DNA of 64,000 nt, taken from NCBI GenBank assembly GCA_024234595.1, contig JACKNZ010000017.1, forward strand, positions 1-64,000, given 5' to 3'. This DNA comes from Moraxellaceae bacterium (lineage in GTDB: Bacteria; Pseudomonadota; Gammaproteobacteria; Pseudomonadales; Moraxellaceae). The position numbers were made by a program, and so were the translations under genes. Numbering within the stretch: position 1 is the stretch's first letter; each line of letters begins with the position of its first letter. Below, one piece after another: positions 8,191-16,558 of the stretch. The notes beneath the pieces are model-generated. The model did not search any database. It was not told the DNA's origin and worked only from the letters and a program-made list of their open reading frames with translations.

Positions 8191-9294
8191 ATGCCCTTAA
8201 ATACTGTTGAAGAATTGATTGATGATATTCGCTTGGGAAAAATGGTCATCTTGATGGATGATGAGGATCGCGAAAACGAAGGGGATATTGTCATGGCTGC
8301 TAGCCATGTGCGCCCTGAAGACATTAATTTTATGGCCAAATATGCCCGTGGTTTAATTTGCTTAACATTGACGCGTGAACGTTGTGAGCAACTTAATTTG
8401 CCGTTAATGGTGACGCGTAATGGGGCGAGTCATGGCACCAATTTTACCATGTCTATCGAAGCGGCTCATGGAGTAACCACAGGTATATCGGCACATGATA
8501 GAGCGCATACTGTACAAGTGGCGGTTGCGCGTGATGCTAAGCCCAATGACATTGTGCAGCCAGGTCATATTTTTCCATTGATGGCACAAGCAGGCGGTGT
8601 ATTGCATCGTGCAGGTCATACCGAGGCAGGGTGCGACTTGGCACGTTTGGCTGGTTTAGAGCCAGCCGCCGTGATTGTCGAAATTATGAACGATGATGGC
8701 ACAATGGCGCGTCGTCCTGACCTCGAAAAATTTGCTGAGCAGCATAATATTAAAATTGGTACGATTGCCGATTTAATTCATTATCGGATGGTTAACGAAC
8801 AAACCATTAGTCGTGTTAGCGAAAATCTATTGCCGACCGAATATGGCGACTTTAAGTTAATTAGCTATCAAGAAGATGCGAGCAATGATGTGCATGTTGC
8901 TTTAGTCAAGGGTGATATTAAACAAACTGTACCCGTGGTTAGGGTTCATGCGGTTAACCCAATGCGCGATTTGCTTCATGCCAAATATAAAGGCCGTTTG
9001 GGGTGGAATTTGCAACGCAGTTTAGCAGAGCTTGCCCAACACGAGGCAGGGGTGTTGGTATTGTTGGGACAAGATTACCTTTCCAGCGATATGGTGGAGC
9101 ACATTACACAATTTTTTGAGCAACGACCACGCGCCACCGATGGCTCGGGTATGTATCGTACCATTGGTACAGGCTCACAAATTTTACGCGACTTGGGCAT
9201 TACCCAAATGCGTTTATTAAGCTCACCGATGCGTTTTAATGCTTTGTCGGGTTTTGATTTAGAAATTGTCGAATATATAGAATCTGTTTCTTAA
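8191..9294 (+). CDS. ribB: 3,4-dihydroxy-2-butanone-4-phosphate synthase with degenerate cyclohydrolase II domain
   Basis: The N-terminal domain (about 1-200) converts ribulose 5-phosphate to 3,4-dihydroxy-2-butanone 4-phosphate. It carries DDEDRENEGDIVMAA near residue 23 and HAAGHTEAG-like HRAGHTEAGCDLARL near residue 145. The C-terminal ~160 residues have the overall form of GTP cyclohydrolase II but lack its zinc-binding Cys cluster and the LRQEGRGIGL active-site motif, so this half should be inactive. Functional cyclohydrolase is supplied by the separate ribA at 13.3 kb. Such RibB-X proteins are known in gammaproteobacteria. It lies between ribE and ribH on the same strand. Confidence 0.93.
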   Translation: MPLNTVEELIDDIRLGKMVILMDDEDRENEGDIVMAASHVRPEDINFMAKYARGLICLTLTRERCEQLNLPLMVTRNGASHGTNFTMSIEAAHGVTTGISAHDRAHTVQVAVARDAKPNDIVQPGHIFPLMAQAGGVLHRAGHTEAGCDLARLAGLEPAAVIVEIMNDDGTMARRPDLEKFAEQHNIKIGTIADLIHYRMVNEQTISRVSENLLPTEYGDFKLISYQEDASNDVHVALVKGDIKQTVPVVRVHAVNPMRDLLHAKYKGRLGWNLQRSLAELAQHEAGVLVLLGQDYLSSDMVEHITQFFEQRPRATDGSGMYRTIGTGSQILRDLGITQMRLLSSPMRFNALSGFDLEIVEYIESVS

Positions 9295-9309
9295 TAGGTG
9301 GAGTAGTAC

Positions 9310-9771
9310 ATGAAAACTATCGAAGGTAACTTTCAGAATGCCAATGGCCAATATGCCATTATTGTGGGTCGTTTTAATAGCTTTGTGGTAGAGGCTTTAT
9401 TAGATGGTGCCTTAGATACTTTAAAACGTCATGGCGTTGACCAAGATAATATCACCATTATTCGCGCACCAGGTGCTTGGGAATTACCTTTAGTGGCTAA
9501 AAAATTGGCCGAGAAAAAACAATATGATGCCATTATTGCTTTAGGTGCGGTGATTCGTGGTGGTACACCTCATTTTGATTATGTGGCTGGTGAATGTGCC
9601 AAAGGTTTAGGCGTAGTTGGCTTGGATGCAGGAATGCCTGTGGTATTTGGGGTATTAACCACCGACAGCATTGAGCAAGCGATTGAGCGTTCTGGCACCA
9701 AAGCAGGTAATAAAGGAGCGGATGCAGCCATGACGGCTATCGAAATGGTTTCCTTGTTAAAGGCTCTGTAA
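9310..9771 (+). CDS. ribH: 6,7-dimethyl-8-ribityllumazine synthase
   Basis: RibH condenses the RibB product with 5-amino-6-ribitylaminouracil; the protein normally forms icosahedral or pentameric shells. At 153 residues it has GRFNSFVVEALLDGA (about 19-33), RAPGAWELP (about 55) and ALGAVIRGGTPHFDYV (about 78-93) with the catalytic His in TPHFDYV. A GGTGGAG-type ribosome site precedes the ATG. Its stop codon shares a base with the nusB start (TAATG), so translation is probably coupled. The assignment is certain. Confidence 0.97.
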   Translation: MKTIEGNFQNANGQYAIIVGRFNSFVVEALLDGALDTLKRHGVDQDNITIIRAPGAWELPLVAKKLAEKKQYDAIIALGAVIRGGTPHFDYVAGECAKGLGVVGLDAGMPVVFGVLTTDSIEQAIERSGTKAGNKGADAAMTAIEMVSLLKAL

Positions 9772-10229
9772 TGCAAACTCACCCCAAAAAACCTCAAGCC
9801 AAAAATACCCCTGCCGCGCGTCATAAGGCGCGGCGTTTTGCCTTGCAAGGCTTATACGAATGGCAATTATCGGGCAATCAACCGTTTGAGATTGAAGCGC
9901 GTTATCGTGTCGAAAATGCCATGCACAAAGTTGATTTGGCTTATTTTCACGAGCTACTACATCAATGTGTGGCGCGTGTGAGCGAGTTAGATGCTGCCTT
10001 TGAGCCATTGTTAGACCGCAAAGCGAGTCAAATTGACCCTGTTGAGCGCGCTATTTTGCGAATGGGAACTTATGAATTGTTGCATCATATCGAAATTCCC
10101 TATGTGATAGTGATTGATGAAGCGATTGAATTGGCTAAAGATTTTGGCGCAACCGACTCGTACAAATACGTTAATCGTATTTTGGATGAGTTGGCAAAAA
10201 CTGTCCGTAAAGCCGAAAAACAGGCTTGA
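9771..10229 (+). CDS. nusB: Transcription antitermination factor NusB
   Basis: NusB with NusE (S10) binds boxA RNA and supports antitermination of rRNA operons. The 152-residue helical protein shows ARHKARRFALQGLYEWQLSG (about 17-36), DPVERAILRMGTYELL (about 82-97) and the IDEAIELAKDFGATDSYKYVN box (about 109-129). The short basic N-terminal extension before ARHKARR is unremarkable. It overlaps ribH by one base. The ribH-nusB-thiL order is widely conserved. Confidence 0.97.
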   Translation: MQTHPKKPQAKNTPAARHKARRFALQGLYEWQLSGNQPFEIEARYRVENAMHKVDLAYFHELLHQCVARVSELDAAFEPLLDRKASQIDPVERAILRMGTYELLHHIEIPYVIVIDEAIELAKDFGATDSYKYVNRILDELAKTVRKAEKQA

Positions 10230-10261
10230 GCGTGTTCATCTATCACTAACTCAGGTCTCGT

Positions 10262-11215
10262 ATGCCTTCAGAATTTCAGCTCATTAACCAATACTTTAAG
10301 CAACGCTGTTCTTATCATGGAGTGGCTTTAGGTATTGGTGATGACGCTGCGCTACTCAATGTGCCACCGCAAGAACTGTTAGTCGCCACCACCGACACCC
10401 TGATTGCAGGGCGGCATTTTCCTCATAATACTCATCCTTTTGCCATTGGCCATAAAGCCTTAGCAGTTAATTTGTCTGATTTGGCGGCAATGGGCGCAAC
10501 GCCCCGTTGGGTGTTATTAGCAATTAGCTTACCTAAAGCGGAGCCATTTTTTTTGCAAGAGTTTGCCAATGGCCTGTTTAATTTGGCTAATCAACATCGG
10601 GTGGCGATTGTGGGGGGCGATACCACCAAAAGCTCAGAACTGAGCATTACCATTACTGCTTTAGGCACAGTACCACAAGGGCAAGCCATTAAACGTGATG
10701 GTGCAAAAGTAGGCGATGGTGTTTATGTCTCTGGTACGATGGGTGATGCAGGTTTGGGCTTACAGTTGGCACTCAAACAATATCAAGGTGTGTTACTTAA
10801 CGATGAGCAGCAAGCCTATTGTCGAGCGCGTTTAGACTTTCCGCAGCCACGCATGGCTTTAGGTATGGCTTTGCGAGGGGTTGCCACCGCTTGTTTAGAC
10901 GTTTCTGATGGATTAGCACAAGATTTAGGTCATATTTTAGAAGCTTCTCATGTGGGGGCAGAATTAGACTTGGCCTGTTTGCCATTGTCCGAAAGTTTAA
11001 GAACATTACCCACGCAGCAAGCGTGGCAGTTGGCCTTAAAGTCAGGTGATGATTATGAATTGTGTTTTACCATGCCCGATGAAAAGGTTCTTGAGGTAAA
11101 AAATGCAGGCGTGCCGATTAAACGCATTGGCCGAATTGTCACTGATTTAGGGCTAAAAATATGTTATCAAGGGCAAGTGTATGCTCTTGATACACAGGGA
11201 TATCAGCATTTTTAG
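10262..11215 (+). CDS. thiL: Thiamine-monophosphate kinase
   Basis: ThiL phosphorylates thiamine monophosphate to the active cofactor thiamine diphosphate, using ATP. The 317-residue protein shows GIGDDAALL (about residue 21), the metal-binding TTDTLIAGRHF (about 43-53), GGDTTKS (about 119) and CLDVSDGLAQDLGHIL (about 217-232), all hallmarks of the PurM-like ThiL fold. It follows nusB by 32 nt. The assignment is very secure. Confidence 0.96.
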   Translation: MPSEFQLINQYFKQRCSYHGVALGIGDDAALLNVPPQELLVATTDTLIAGRHFPHNTHPFAIGHKALAVNLSDLAAMGATPRWVLLAISLPKAEPFFLQEFANGLFNLANQHRVAIVGGDTTKSSELSITITALGTVPQGQAIKRDGAKVGDGVYVSGTMGDAGLGLQLALKQYQGVLLNDEQQAYCRARLDFPQPRMALGMALRGVATACLDVSDGLAQDLGHILEASHVGAELDLACLPLSESLRTLPTQQAWQLALKSGDDYELCFTMPDEKVLEVKNAGVPIKRIGRIVTDLGLKICYQGQVYALDTQGYQHF

Positions 11216-11245
11216 GACATCCAAACAATAGGAGATATAAAAAAT

Positions 11246-12064
11246 ATGTTTAATGTGAATACTATTAACCAATGGCTTGCGAGTCATGCCATGCCGTGGG
11301 CAGTCAATATTACCTTAGCTTTATTGATATTTTTAGTTGGCCGAATTGCTGTTAAATGGGCGATTAAACTGATTGATAAAGTATTGGTTAAAGCCAATGT
11401 CGATACGATTTTAATTGATTTTATTAAAGCCATTGCTCATGCGGTATTGCTGTTATTTGTGGTAGTGGCTTCGCTCAATAAACTGGGTGTTGATACCACT
11501 TCTTTAGTGGCGTTGTTGGGTGCGGCTGGTTTAGCGATTGGTTTGTCCTTGCAAGGCTCTTTGCAAAACTTTGCCGCAGGCGTGATGTTGTTAGTCTTTA
11601 GGCCGTTTAAAGCAGGCGATATGATTGAAGCCGCAGGTACGTCTGGTGTGGTAGAGCAAATTACTATTTTTACCTGTAAATTACGCACAGGCGATAACAA
11701 AGAAGTGATTGTGCCTAATAAAAGTATTTACGAAGGAAACATCATCAATTACTCAGCACGCGATACCCGTCGTGTTGACATGAGCTTTGGTATTGGTTAT
11801 CAAAGCGACCTTAAAAAAGCCAAAAGTGTGTTAGAGGAAGTTGTGAGGGCTCATCCCCTCGTATTGGCTGAGCCTGTACCCTTGGTGGCGGTGTCGGCCT
11901 TGGCCGATAGCAGTGTTAATTTTGTGGTACGTCCATGGGCAAAAACAGCCGATTATTGGACGGTATTTTATGAAATTAACGAGCAAGTTAAATTGCGTTT
12001 TGACCAAGAAGGCATCGAAATTCCGTTCCCACAAATGGATATTCATATTCAAAAAGTGAGTTAA
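11246..12064 (+). CDS. mscS: Small-conductance mechanosensitive channel MscS
   Basis: This inner-membrane channel opens on hypo-osmotic shock. At 272 residues it is the size of E. coli MscS. Three membrane segments lie at about 17-38, 55-80 and 88-113. TM3 has the glycine/alanine-rich pore pattern LGAAGLAIGLSLQGSLQNFAAG, followed by the beta domain (FRPFKAGDMIEAAG) and the alpha/beta C-terminal domain. GGAGATAT before the ATG is a good ribosome site. It interrupts the usual thiL-pgpA pairing but keeps the operon orientation. A longer MscS-like gene is at the right end of the window. Confidence 0.93.
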   Translation: MFNVNTINQWLASHAMPWAVNITLALLIFLVGRIAVKWAIKLIDKVLVKANVDTILIDFIKAIAHAVLLLFVVVASLNKLGVDTTSLVALLGAAGLAIGLSLQGSLQNFAAGVMLLVFRPFKAGDMIEAAGTSGVVEQITIFTCKLRTGDNKEVIVPNKSIYEGNIINYSARDTRRVDMSFGIGYQSDLKKAKSVLEEVVRAHPLVLAEPVPLVAVSALADSSVNFVVRPWAKTADYWTVFYEINEQVKLRFDQEGIEIPFPQMDIHIQKVS

Positions 12065-12071
12065 ACGCTTT

Positions 12072-12569
12072 ATGTCTCCATACCCCATTAAAAATCCGAT
12101 TATCTTTTTGGCCTTTGGCTTGGGTTCGGGTTTATCACCCAAAGCACCAGGTACCGCAGGCTCAGCCTTAGCTCTGTTGTTTTTTCCACTGCTCGTGCTG
12201 TTAGGGCAAATTGGAAGTTTGGCCTTTATTGGAGTGGCAGCAGTTTTTGGGGTATGGTTATGTGGCAAAGCCGCCGAGATTTTGCAAGTACATGACCACG
12301 AAGCGATTGTATGGGATGAGTTTGTGGGGCAATGGTTGGCTTTATGGCCGTTAATTACGCTAGCAACATGGCAAGTCTCAACCTATGTGGGCATAGTGTT
12401 GGCTTTTATCTTGTTTAGAATCTTTGATATTCTTAAACCGTGGCCAATTTCATGGTGTGATAATCATCTTGAGGGTGGTTTTGGCATTATGTTTGATGAT
12501 GTTTTAGCAGGCTTAGCCGCAGGAGGTGTCATGTGGTTTATCGTCAATGGCGGTTATTTAGCTTTTTAG
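12072..12569 (+). CDS. pgpA: Phosphatidylglycerophosphatase A
   Basis: PgpA dephosphorylates phosphatidylglycerol phosphate in the inner membrane, the last step of phosphatidylglycerol synthesis. The 165-residue protein has the family motif GLGSGLSPKAPGTAGS (about 16-31) and the acidic HDHEAIVWDEFVGQW (about 75-89), plus three or four membrane segments. thiL-pgpA is a conserved pair; here a mechanosensitive channel gene lies between. Its 3' end contains the ribosome site and start codon of the next gene. Confidence 0.95.
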   Translation: MSPYPIKNPIIFLAFGLGSGLSPKAPGTAGSALALLFFPLLVLLGQIGSLAFIGVAAVFGVWLCGKAAEILQVHDHEAIVWDEFVGQWLALWPLITLATWQVSTYVGIVLAFILFRIFDILKPWPISWCDNHLEGGFGIMFDDVLAGLAAGGVMWFIVNGGYLAF

Positions 12570-13207
12570 CGGCTTGTTTGTTTGCAAATATCAGTCATAG
12601 CCAAGAAGTCAAAGTTTTGGGCTTGTTTGGCGATAGAGCTTTTATTAAAGTGGATGAAAAAAGTGCGGTCATTCGTGTTGGCCAAAGTCATCAAAGTGTC
12701 CAGCTAAAGTCAATCACCAGCCAGCAGGCGGTATTAGTTATCGACAGTCAAGAAGTGCCATTGGCTATTGGTCAATCCTTTCAGTCAACGCCAGCACCCG
12801 TGGTAGAAGAAAAAAAGGCGCAACCCGAAAAGCCAAAAGCCAGTGTCACCATTTATTCCAACTTAGCCCATCAATTTATTGTCGGTGGTTTAATTAACGG
12901 CCGAATGGTCAGTTTTTTGGTTGATACAGGGGCTAACAGTTTATCAATGAGTCGTAAACAAGCGCAGCGTTTGGGGATTGATTTTAGAACTAAAGGTAAA
13001 GAAGGATTGAGTAGTACCGCTAATGGCATGGTAAAAAACTGGCAGGTCATGCTTAATAGTGTCAAAGTTGGGACAATTACATTAGCTTTTGTAGAAGCTA
13101 GTATTCGTGATACCGAAGATGAGCTGCCCATTTTATTGGGCATGAGTTTTTTAAATCGCGTTAAGCTTGAGCAATCTGGGCAAAAAATGGTGTTGACCGA
13201 AAATTAG
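12533..13207 (+). CDS. Retropepsin-like aspartic protease, exported
   Basis: This 224-residue protein has an N-terminal signal peptide (about 1-23, cleavage near SHS-QEV). Its C-terminal ~120 residues contain FLVDTGANSLSMSRKQA, the single D-T-G-A active site of clan AA retropepsin-like proteases, and LPILLGMSFLNRV, the strand that follows in this family. Retropepsins work as dimers, here probably in the periplasm. The start is a GTG six bases after a perfect AGGAGG at 12521-12526, both inside the end of pgpA, so the two overlap by 37 nt and are probably coupled. The substrate is unknown. Confidence 0.85.
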   Translation: MVYRQWRLFSFLAACLFANISHSQEVKVLGLFGDRAFIKVDEKSAVIRVGQSHQSVQLKSITSQQAVLVIDSQEVPLAIGQSFQSTPAPVVEEKKAQPEKPKASVTIYSNLAHQFIVGGLINGRMVSFLVDTGANSLSMSRKQAQRLGIDFRTKGKEGLSSTANGMVKNWQVMLNSVKVGTITLAFVEASIRDTEDELPILLGMSFLNRVKLEQSGQKMVLTEN

Positions 13208-13301
13208 ATAGCGTCATCATAAACACTGTTAAAAGATTGTTTTTTGCTTAATCGTCCTTATATAGACTAAAATGTGTGTCCAACCTCAGAGAGTCTGTTG
13301 C

Positions 13302-13886
13302 GTGTCTATCGTATTTATTGCTAGTTCTAAACTGCCAACTAAACATGGCGACTTTTTGATTCATGCCTTTGAAGAAAGCGATTCAGGCCAAGAACATATT
13401 GCTTTGACAATGGGAAATATTGCCGATGGACAGCCTGTTTTAGCCAGAATTCACTCTGAGTGTTTAACAGGTGATGGTTTTGGCTCGTTGCGTTGTGACT
13501 GTGGGCCGCAACTCGAAGCTGCCATGCAAAAAGTTGCTCAAGCACAACGTGGCGTGATTTTGTATTTGCGCCAAGAAGGGCGGGGCATTGGTTTAGTTAA
13601 CAAAGTTCGAGCTTATGCCTTGCAAGATGCAGGGGCTGATACGGTAGAAGCCAATGAGCAATTAGGATTTGCACCCGATTTACGCGAATACAGTATGTGC
13701 GAAGTGATGTTGGCGCATTTGGGGGTAAAACAAGTACGTTTAATGACTAATAATCCGCTCAAAGTTGCTGCTTTAGAAAAACATCATATTGATGTTGTTG
13801 AACGAGTTCCCTTAATGACAGGGCGAAATCCTCACAATGACCAATACTTGGATACCAAAGAAGAAAAAATGGGGCATTTGTTTTAA
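13302..13886 (+). CDS. ribA: GTP cyclohydrolase II
   Basis: RibA opens the GTP imidazole ring, the first committed step of riboflavin synthesis. The zinc ligands sit in SECLTGDGFGSLRCDCG, and the active-site segment LRQEGRGIGLVNK and the MTNNPLKVAALE motif are intact, unlike in the degenerate half of the RibB protein at 8.2 kb. I place the start at the GTG at 13302, giving MSIVFIASSKLPT and a 194-residue protein, the usual RibA N-terminus. An in-frame ATG at 13272 would add ten unlikely residues. Confidence 0.94.
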   Translation: MSIVFIASSKLPTKHGDFLIHAFEESDSGQEHIALTMGNIADGQPVLARIHSECLTGDGFGSLRCDCGPQLEAAMQKVAQAQRGVILYLRQEGRGIGLVNKVRAYALQDAGADTVEANEQLGFAPDLREYSMCEVMLAHLGVKQVRLMTNNPLKVAALEKHHIDVVERVPLMTGRNPHNDQYLDTKEEKMGHLF

Positions 13887-13963
13887 TAATCTTGAGTCAA
13901 TAACCGTAATAAAACTATGGTTATTGTATAATTTGATTTGACAGATAGCTGATAAGCGGTAAA

Positions 13964-13982
13964 AATAAGAATCATTCTTATT
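13964..13982. promoter_or_regulatory. Fur box of the feo operon
   Basis: AATAAGAATCATTCTTATT is a perfect 9-1-9 palindrome and a close match to the consensus for Fur. It lies 26 nt before the feoA start. A TTGACA at 13938-13943 stands about where a -35 box would be if the Fur site covers the -10 region, so iron-loaded Fur would block RNA polymerase. Confidence 0.85.
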
Positions 13983-14007
13983 TATATTTAGTTGAGGCCA
14001 TCACATA

Positions 14008-14250
14008 GTGCGCCTTTCTCAGTTAGCAAAAAATACTCCCGCGATTGTGCTGTCGGTACAGCAGCATGACGATGTTGACCCGATTGCCAAACGTTTAAAC
14101 GAATTAGGTTTTGTCAGCGGTGAAACCATTCGCCTGATTACGCGCGCGCCTTTTGGTGGTGACCCTATTTTGGTACAAGTTGGCTTTACCCGTTTTGCCT
14201 TACGTGTCAGTGAAGCAGAGCGTGTCTTAGTCAAAGAGGTGCGACCATGA
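14008..14250 (+). CDS. feoA: Ferrous iron transport protein A
   Basis: This 80-residue SH3-like cytosolic protein is needed for FeoB-mediated ferrous iron uptake. It has the family patterns RLNELGFVSGETIRLITRAP (residues split around 28-47) and GDPILVQVGFTRFALR. The start is GTG, preceded by a GAGG-type ribosome site. The stop overlaps the feoB start, and a strong Fur box lies upstream, so the operon should be induced by iron limitation. Confidence 0.93.
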   Translation: MRLSQLAKNTPAIVLSVQQHDDVDPIAKRLNELGFVSGETIRLITRAPFGGDPILVQVGFTRFALRVSEAERVLVKEVRP

Positions 14251-16082
14251 CCGCTATTCAACATATTGCCTTAGTGGGTAATCCTAATTGTGGTAAAACC
14301 TCGTTATTTAATCAGTTAACAGGCGCACGCCAAAAAGTGGCTAACTACGCAGGTGTCACGGTTGAACGCAAAGAAGGTTTTTTGACGCTGCCATCTGGTC
14401 GTCGTTTACGCGTTTTAGATTTACCGGGTGCTTATAGTTTACAAGCTACCAGCCCTGATGAAGCCATTACTCGTGCAATTTGTTTAGGAGAGTTTGCCCA
14501 AGAAGTCACGCCTGATGTGTTGGTGTGTGTGGTTGATGCCACTAATTTACGTCTGCATTTACGTTTTGTGTTAGAAGTACAAGCACTGGGTCGCCCCATG
14601 TTGTTGGTATTAAATATGATGGATGACGCCAAACGTCGTGGTATTCAGATTGATAGCCAAAAACTTGCACAACGATTAGGTATTCAAGTGATAGAAACGG
14701 CGGCAGTTAAACGTCATGGAATAGACAGGCTGTTAGCAAGTTTAGATCAACAAATTCCTGCTTTAGCTCAACCGACCTTAGTTTCAAACCATGATATTCA
14801 TCAACAAGTACGCGATTTATTGGCCGAAACGGTGGTCATGCCTAGAGACACTGACCAGCGTGATGACTTCTTAGATAGTATTTTGTTGCATCCCGTCGCA
14901 GGTTTGGCCATTTTGGGCATTCTGATGTTTTGTATTTTCCAAGCGGTATTTGCATGGGCAGCACCGTTTATGGATGCTATTGAAGCAGGGATTGGATGGC
15001 TGAGTGGACTGATTGGCCAACACATGGCTGATGGTTTATTAAAAAGTCTGCTAGTAGATGCGGTATTAGCAGGTGTGGGTGGTGTTTTAGTTTTTCTGCC
15101 TCAAATTCTGATTTTATTCTTTTTTATTTTATCGCTAGAGGAGTCGGGTTATTTACCTCGAGCCGCCTTTTTATTAGATAGATTGATGTTTAAAGCAGGC
15201 TTAACAGGTCGTGCATTTATTCCCTTATTATCGAGTTTTGCCTGTGCCGTACCTGGGATTATGGCGACACGCAGTATCAGTGACCCACGCGACCGCTTAA
15301 CCACGATTATGGTTGCGCCACTGATGACTTGTTCGGCACGTTTACCTGTTTATGCCCTGCTAATTGGTGCCTTTGTGCCTGCCCAAACAATATGGGGGGT
15401 ATTGAATTTACAAGGGCTAGTGCTATTTGGCTTATATTTTGGCGGTATTTTTAGTGCCTTGCTGGTGGCAACCATTATTAAATGGTTTCGCCAAGACAAA
15501 AGTGAACACGCCTTGTTATTAGAGTTACCGAGTTATCGTTTACCCGATTTGCGCAATGTCAGTTTGGGTTTATACGAAAGAGCCAGTATTTTTATTAAGC
15601 GGGTGGGTGGCATTATTTTGGCCTTAACCATCTTGTTGTGGGTCTTGTTGACCTTTCCCCAAGCACCTGCTGACGCCACCATGCCAGCGATTGATTATAG
15701 TTTTGCAGGACGTATAGGCCATGCGCTAACCATCATTTTTGAGCCAATTGGTTTTGGATGGCAAATTTGTATTGCTTTAATTCCTGCTATGGCGGCACGA
15801 GAAGTAGTGGTTTCGGCCTTAGGCACTGTGTATGCGATTGCGGGTAATGACGATGTGATTAGTCAGCAATTAGGGACATTAATTGCGCATCAATGGTCAT
15901 TAGCAACGGCCTTATCGTTATTGGTATGGTTTGTGTTTGCACCGCAATGTATTGCAACCTTAGCAACGGTAAAACGAGAAACGGCCTCTTGGCGTACAGT
16001 CGCAATTATGGCCGTGTATTTGTTTGGTACAGCCTATCTTGCATCGTTTATCACTTATCGCGTGGTGTTGGCCTTATCATGA
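14247..16082 (+). CDS. feoB: Ferrous iron transporter B
   Basis: FeoB is the inner-membrane Fe(II) permease with a cytosolic G domain. The G domain starts with GNPNCGKTS (residues 11-19), has DLPGAYS (about 58) and NMMD (about 126), then a helical GDI region. From about residue 215 there are multiple membrane helices including the Gate motifs PFSCAVPG-like SFACAVPGIMATR and APLMTCSARLPVY. At 611 residues it is on the short side for the family, lacking part of the usual C-terminal extension. It overlaps feoA by four bases and the next small gene by four. Confidence 0.95.
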   Translation: MTAIQHIALVGNPNCGKTSLFNQLTGARQKVANYAGVTVERKEGFLTLPSGRRLRVLDLPGAYSLQATSPDEAITRAICLGEFAQEVTPDVLVCVVDATNLRLHLRFVLEVQALGRPMLLVLNMMDDAKRRGIQIDSQKLAQRLGIQVIETAAVKRHGIDRLLASLDQQIPALAQPTLVSNHDIHQQVRDLLAETVVMPRDTDQRDDFLDSILLHPVAGLAILGILMFCIFQAVFAWAAPFMDAIEAGIGWLSGLIGQHMADGLLKSLLVDAVLAGVGGVLVFLPQILILFFFILSLEESGYLPRAAFLLDRLMFKAGLTGRAFIPLLSSFACAVPGIMATRSISDPRDRLTTIMVAPLMTCSARLPVYALLIGAFVPAQTIWGVLNLQGLVLFGLYFGGIFSALLVATIIKWFRQDKSEHALLLELPSYRLPDLRNVSLGLYERASIFIKRVGGIILALTILLWVLLTFPQAPADATMPAIDYSFAGRIGHALTIIFEPIGFGWQICIALIPAMAAREVVVSALGTVYAIAGNDDVISQQLGTLIAHQWSLATALSLLVWFVFAPQCIATLATVKRETASWRTVAIMAVYLFGTAYLASFITYRVVLALS

Positions 16083-16351
16083 ATAGCTTTATCCAAACGA
16101 CGATTGTATGGTTGATTGTTTTGTGGAGTATATGGCTCACAGTAAGACGTTATTTGCCCAATTGGTTATATGCACAACAACGGCATTTAGCGGATTATTG
16201 TTTGCAACATAATTGGCTGTGGCTTGCTCATAACTTGCAGCCTGTTGCTCCTATAAAAACGGGCTGTGATAGTGGGTGTAGTGGTTGTTCTCAAGCCTGT
16301 CCAACGCCTCAAGCTGTTGAGCAAGTGGTAAAATTTGTTGACAGAAATTAG
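16079..16351 (+). CDS. Small Cys-rich membrane protein of the feo operon
   Basis: The 90-residue protein begins MNSFIQTTIVWLIVLWS, with one membrane helix (about 5-24). It ends with a Cys cluster, CDSGCSGCSQACP (about 64-76), which could bind iron or an iron-sulfur cluster. The ATG overlaps the feoB stop (ATGA), so it belongs to the operon. Its position matches FeoC, but it shows no winged-helix sequence. Similar small Cys-rich proteins are known downstream of FeoB in other gammaproteobacteria; the function is not established. Confidence 0.75.
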   Translation: MNSFIQTTIVWLIVLWSIWLTVRRYLPNWLYAQQRHLADYCLQHNWLWLAHNLQPVAPIKTGCDSGCSGCSQACPTPQAVEQVVKFVDRN

Positions 16352-16413
16352 GGCGGACGTTAATAAAAGTTTTGTGGTATCTTAGCCTAAAAGCCTGTTA
16401 ATGATTTTATGCC

Positions 16414-16522
16414 AGTCAGTTAATGGAAAATATGCTCGTAAAAATAACCCTTCGACTTCGCTCAGGGTGCATTTTTAGTTGGTTGAGCGAAGTCGAAACC
16501 AATAAAAAACACTTAACTGACT
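16414..16522. mobile_element. MITE-like element, GTCAGTTAA family, copy 1
   Basis: About 109 bp bounded by AGTCAGTTAA and TTAACTGACT. Inside are long inner inverted arms, TTCGACTTCGCTCA (16451-16464) and TGAGCGAAGTCGAA (16484-16497). A related copy in the other orientation lies at about 56492-56590. No coding capacity. Confidence 0.65.
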
Positions 16523-16558
16523 AGCGTTAGCTCAATTATTATATTAAGGAAGTCGCTA

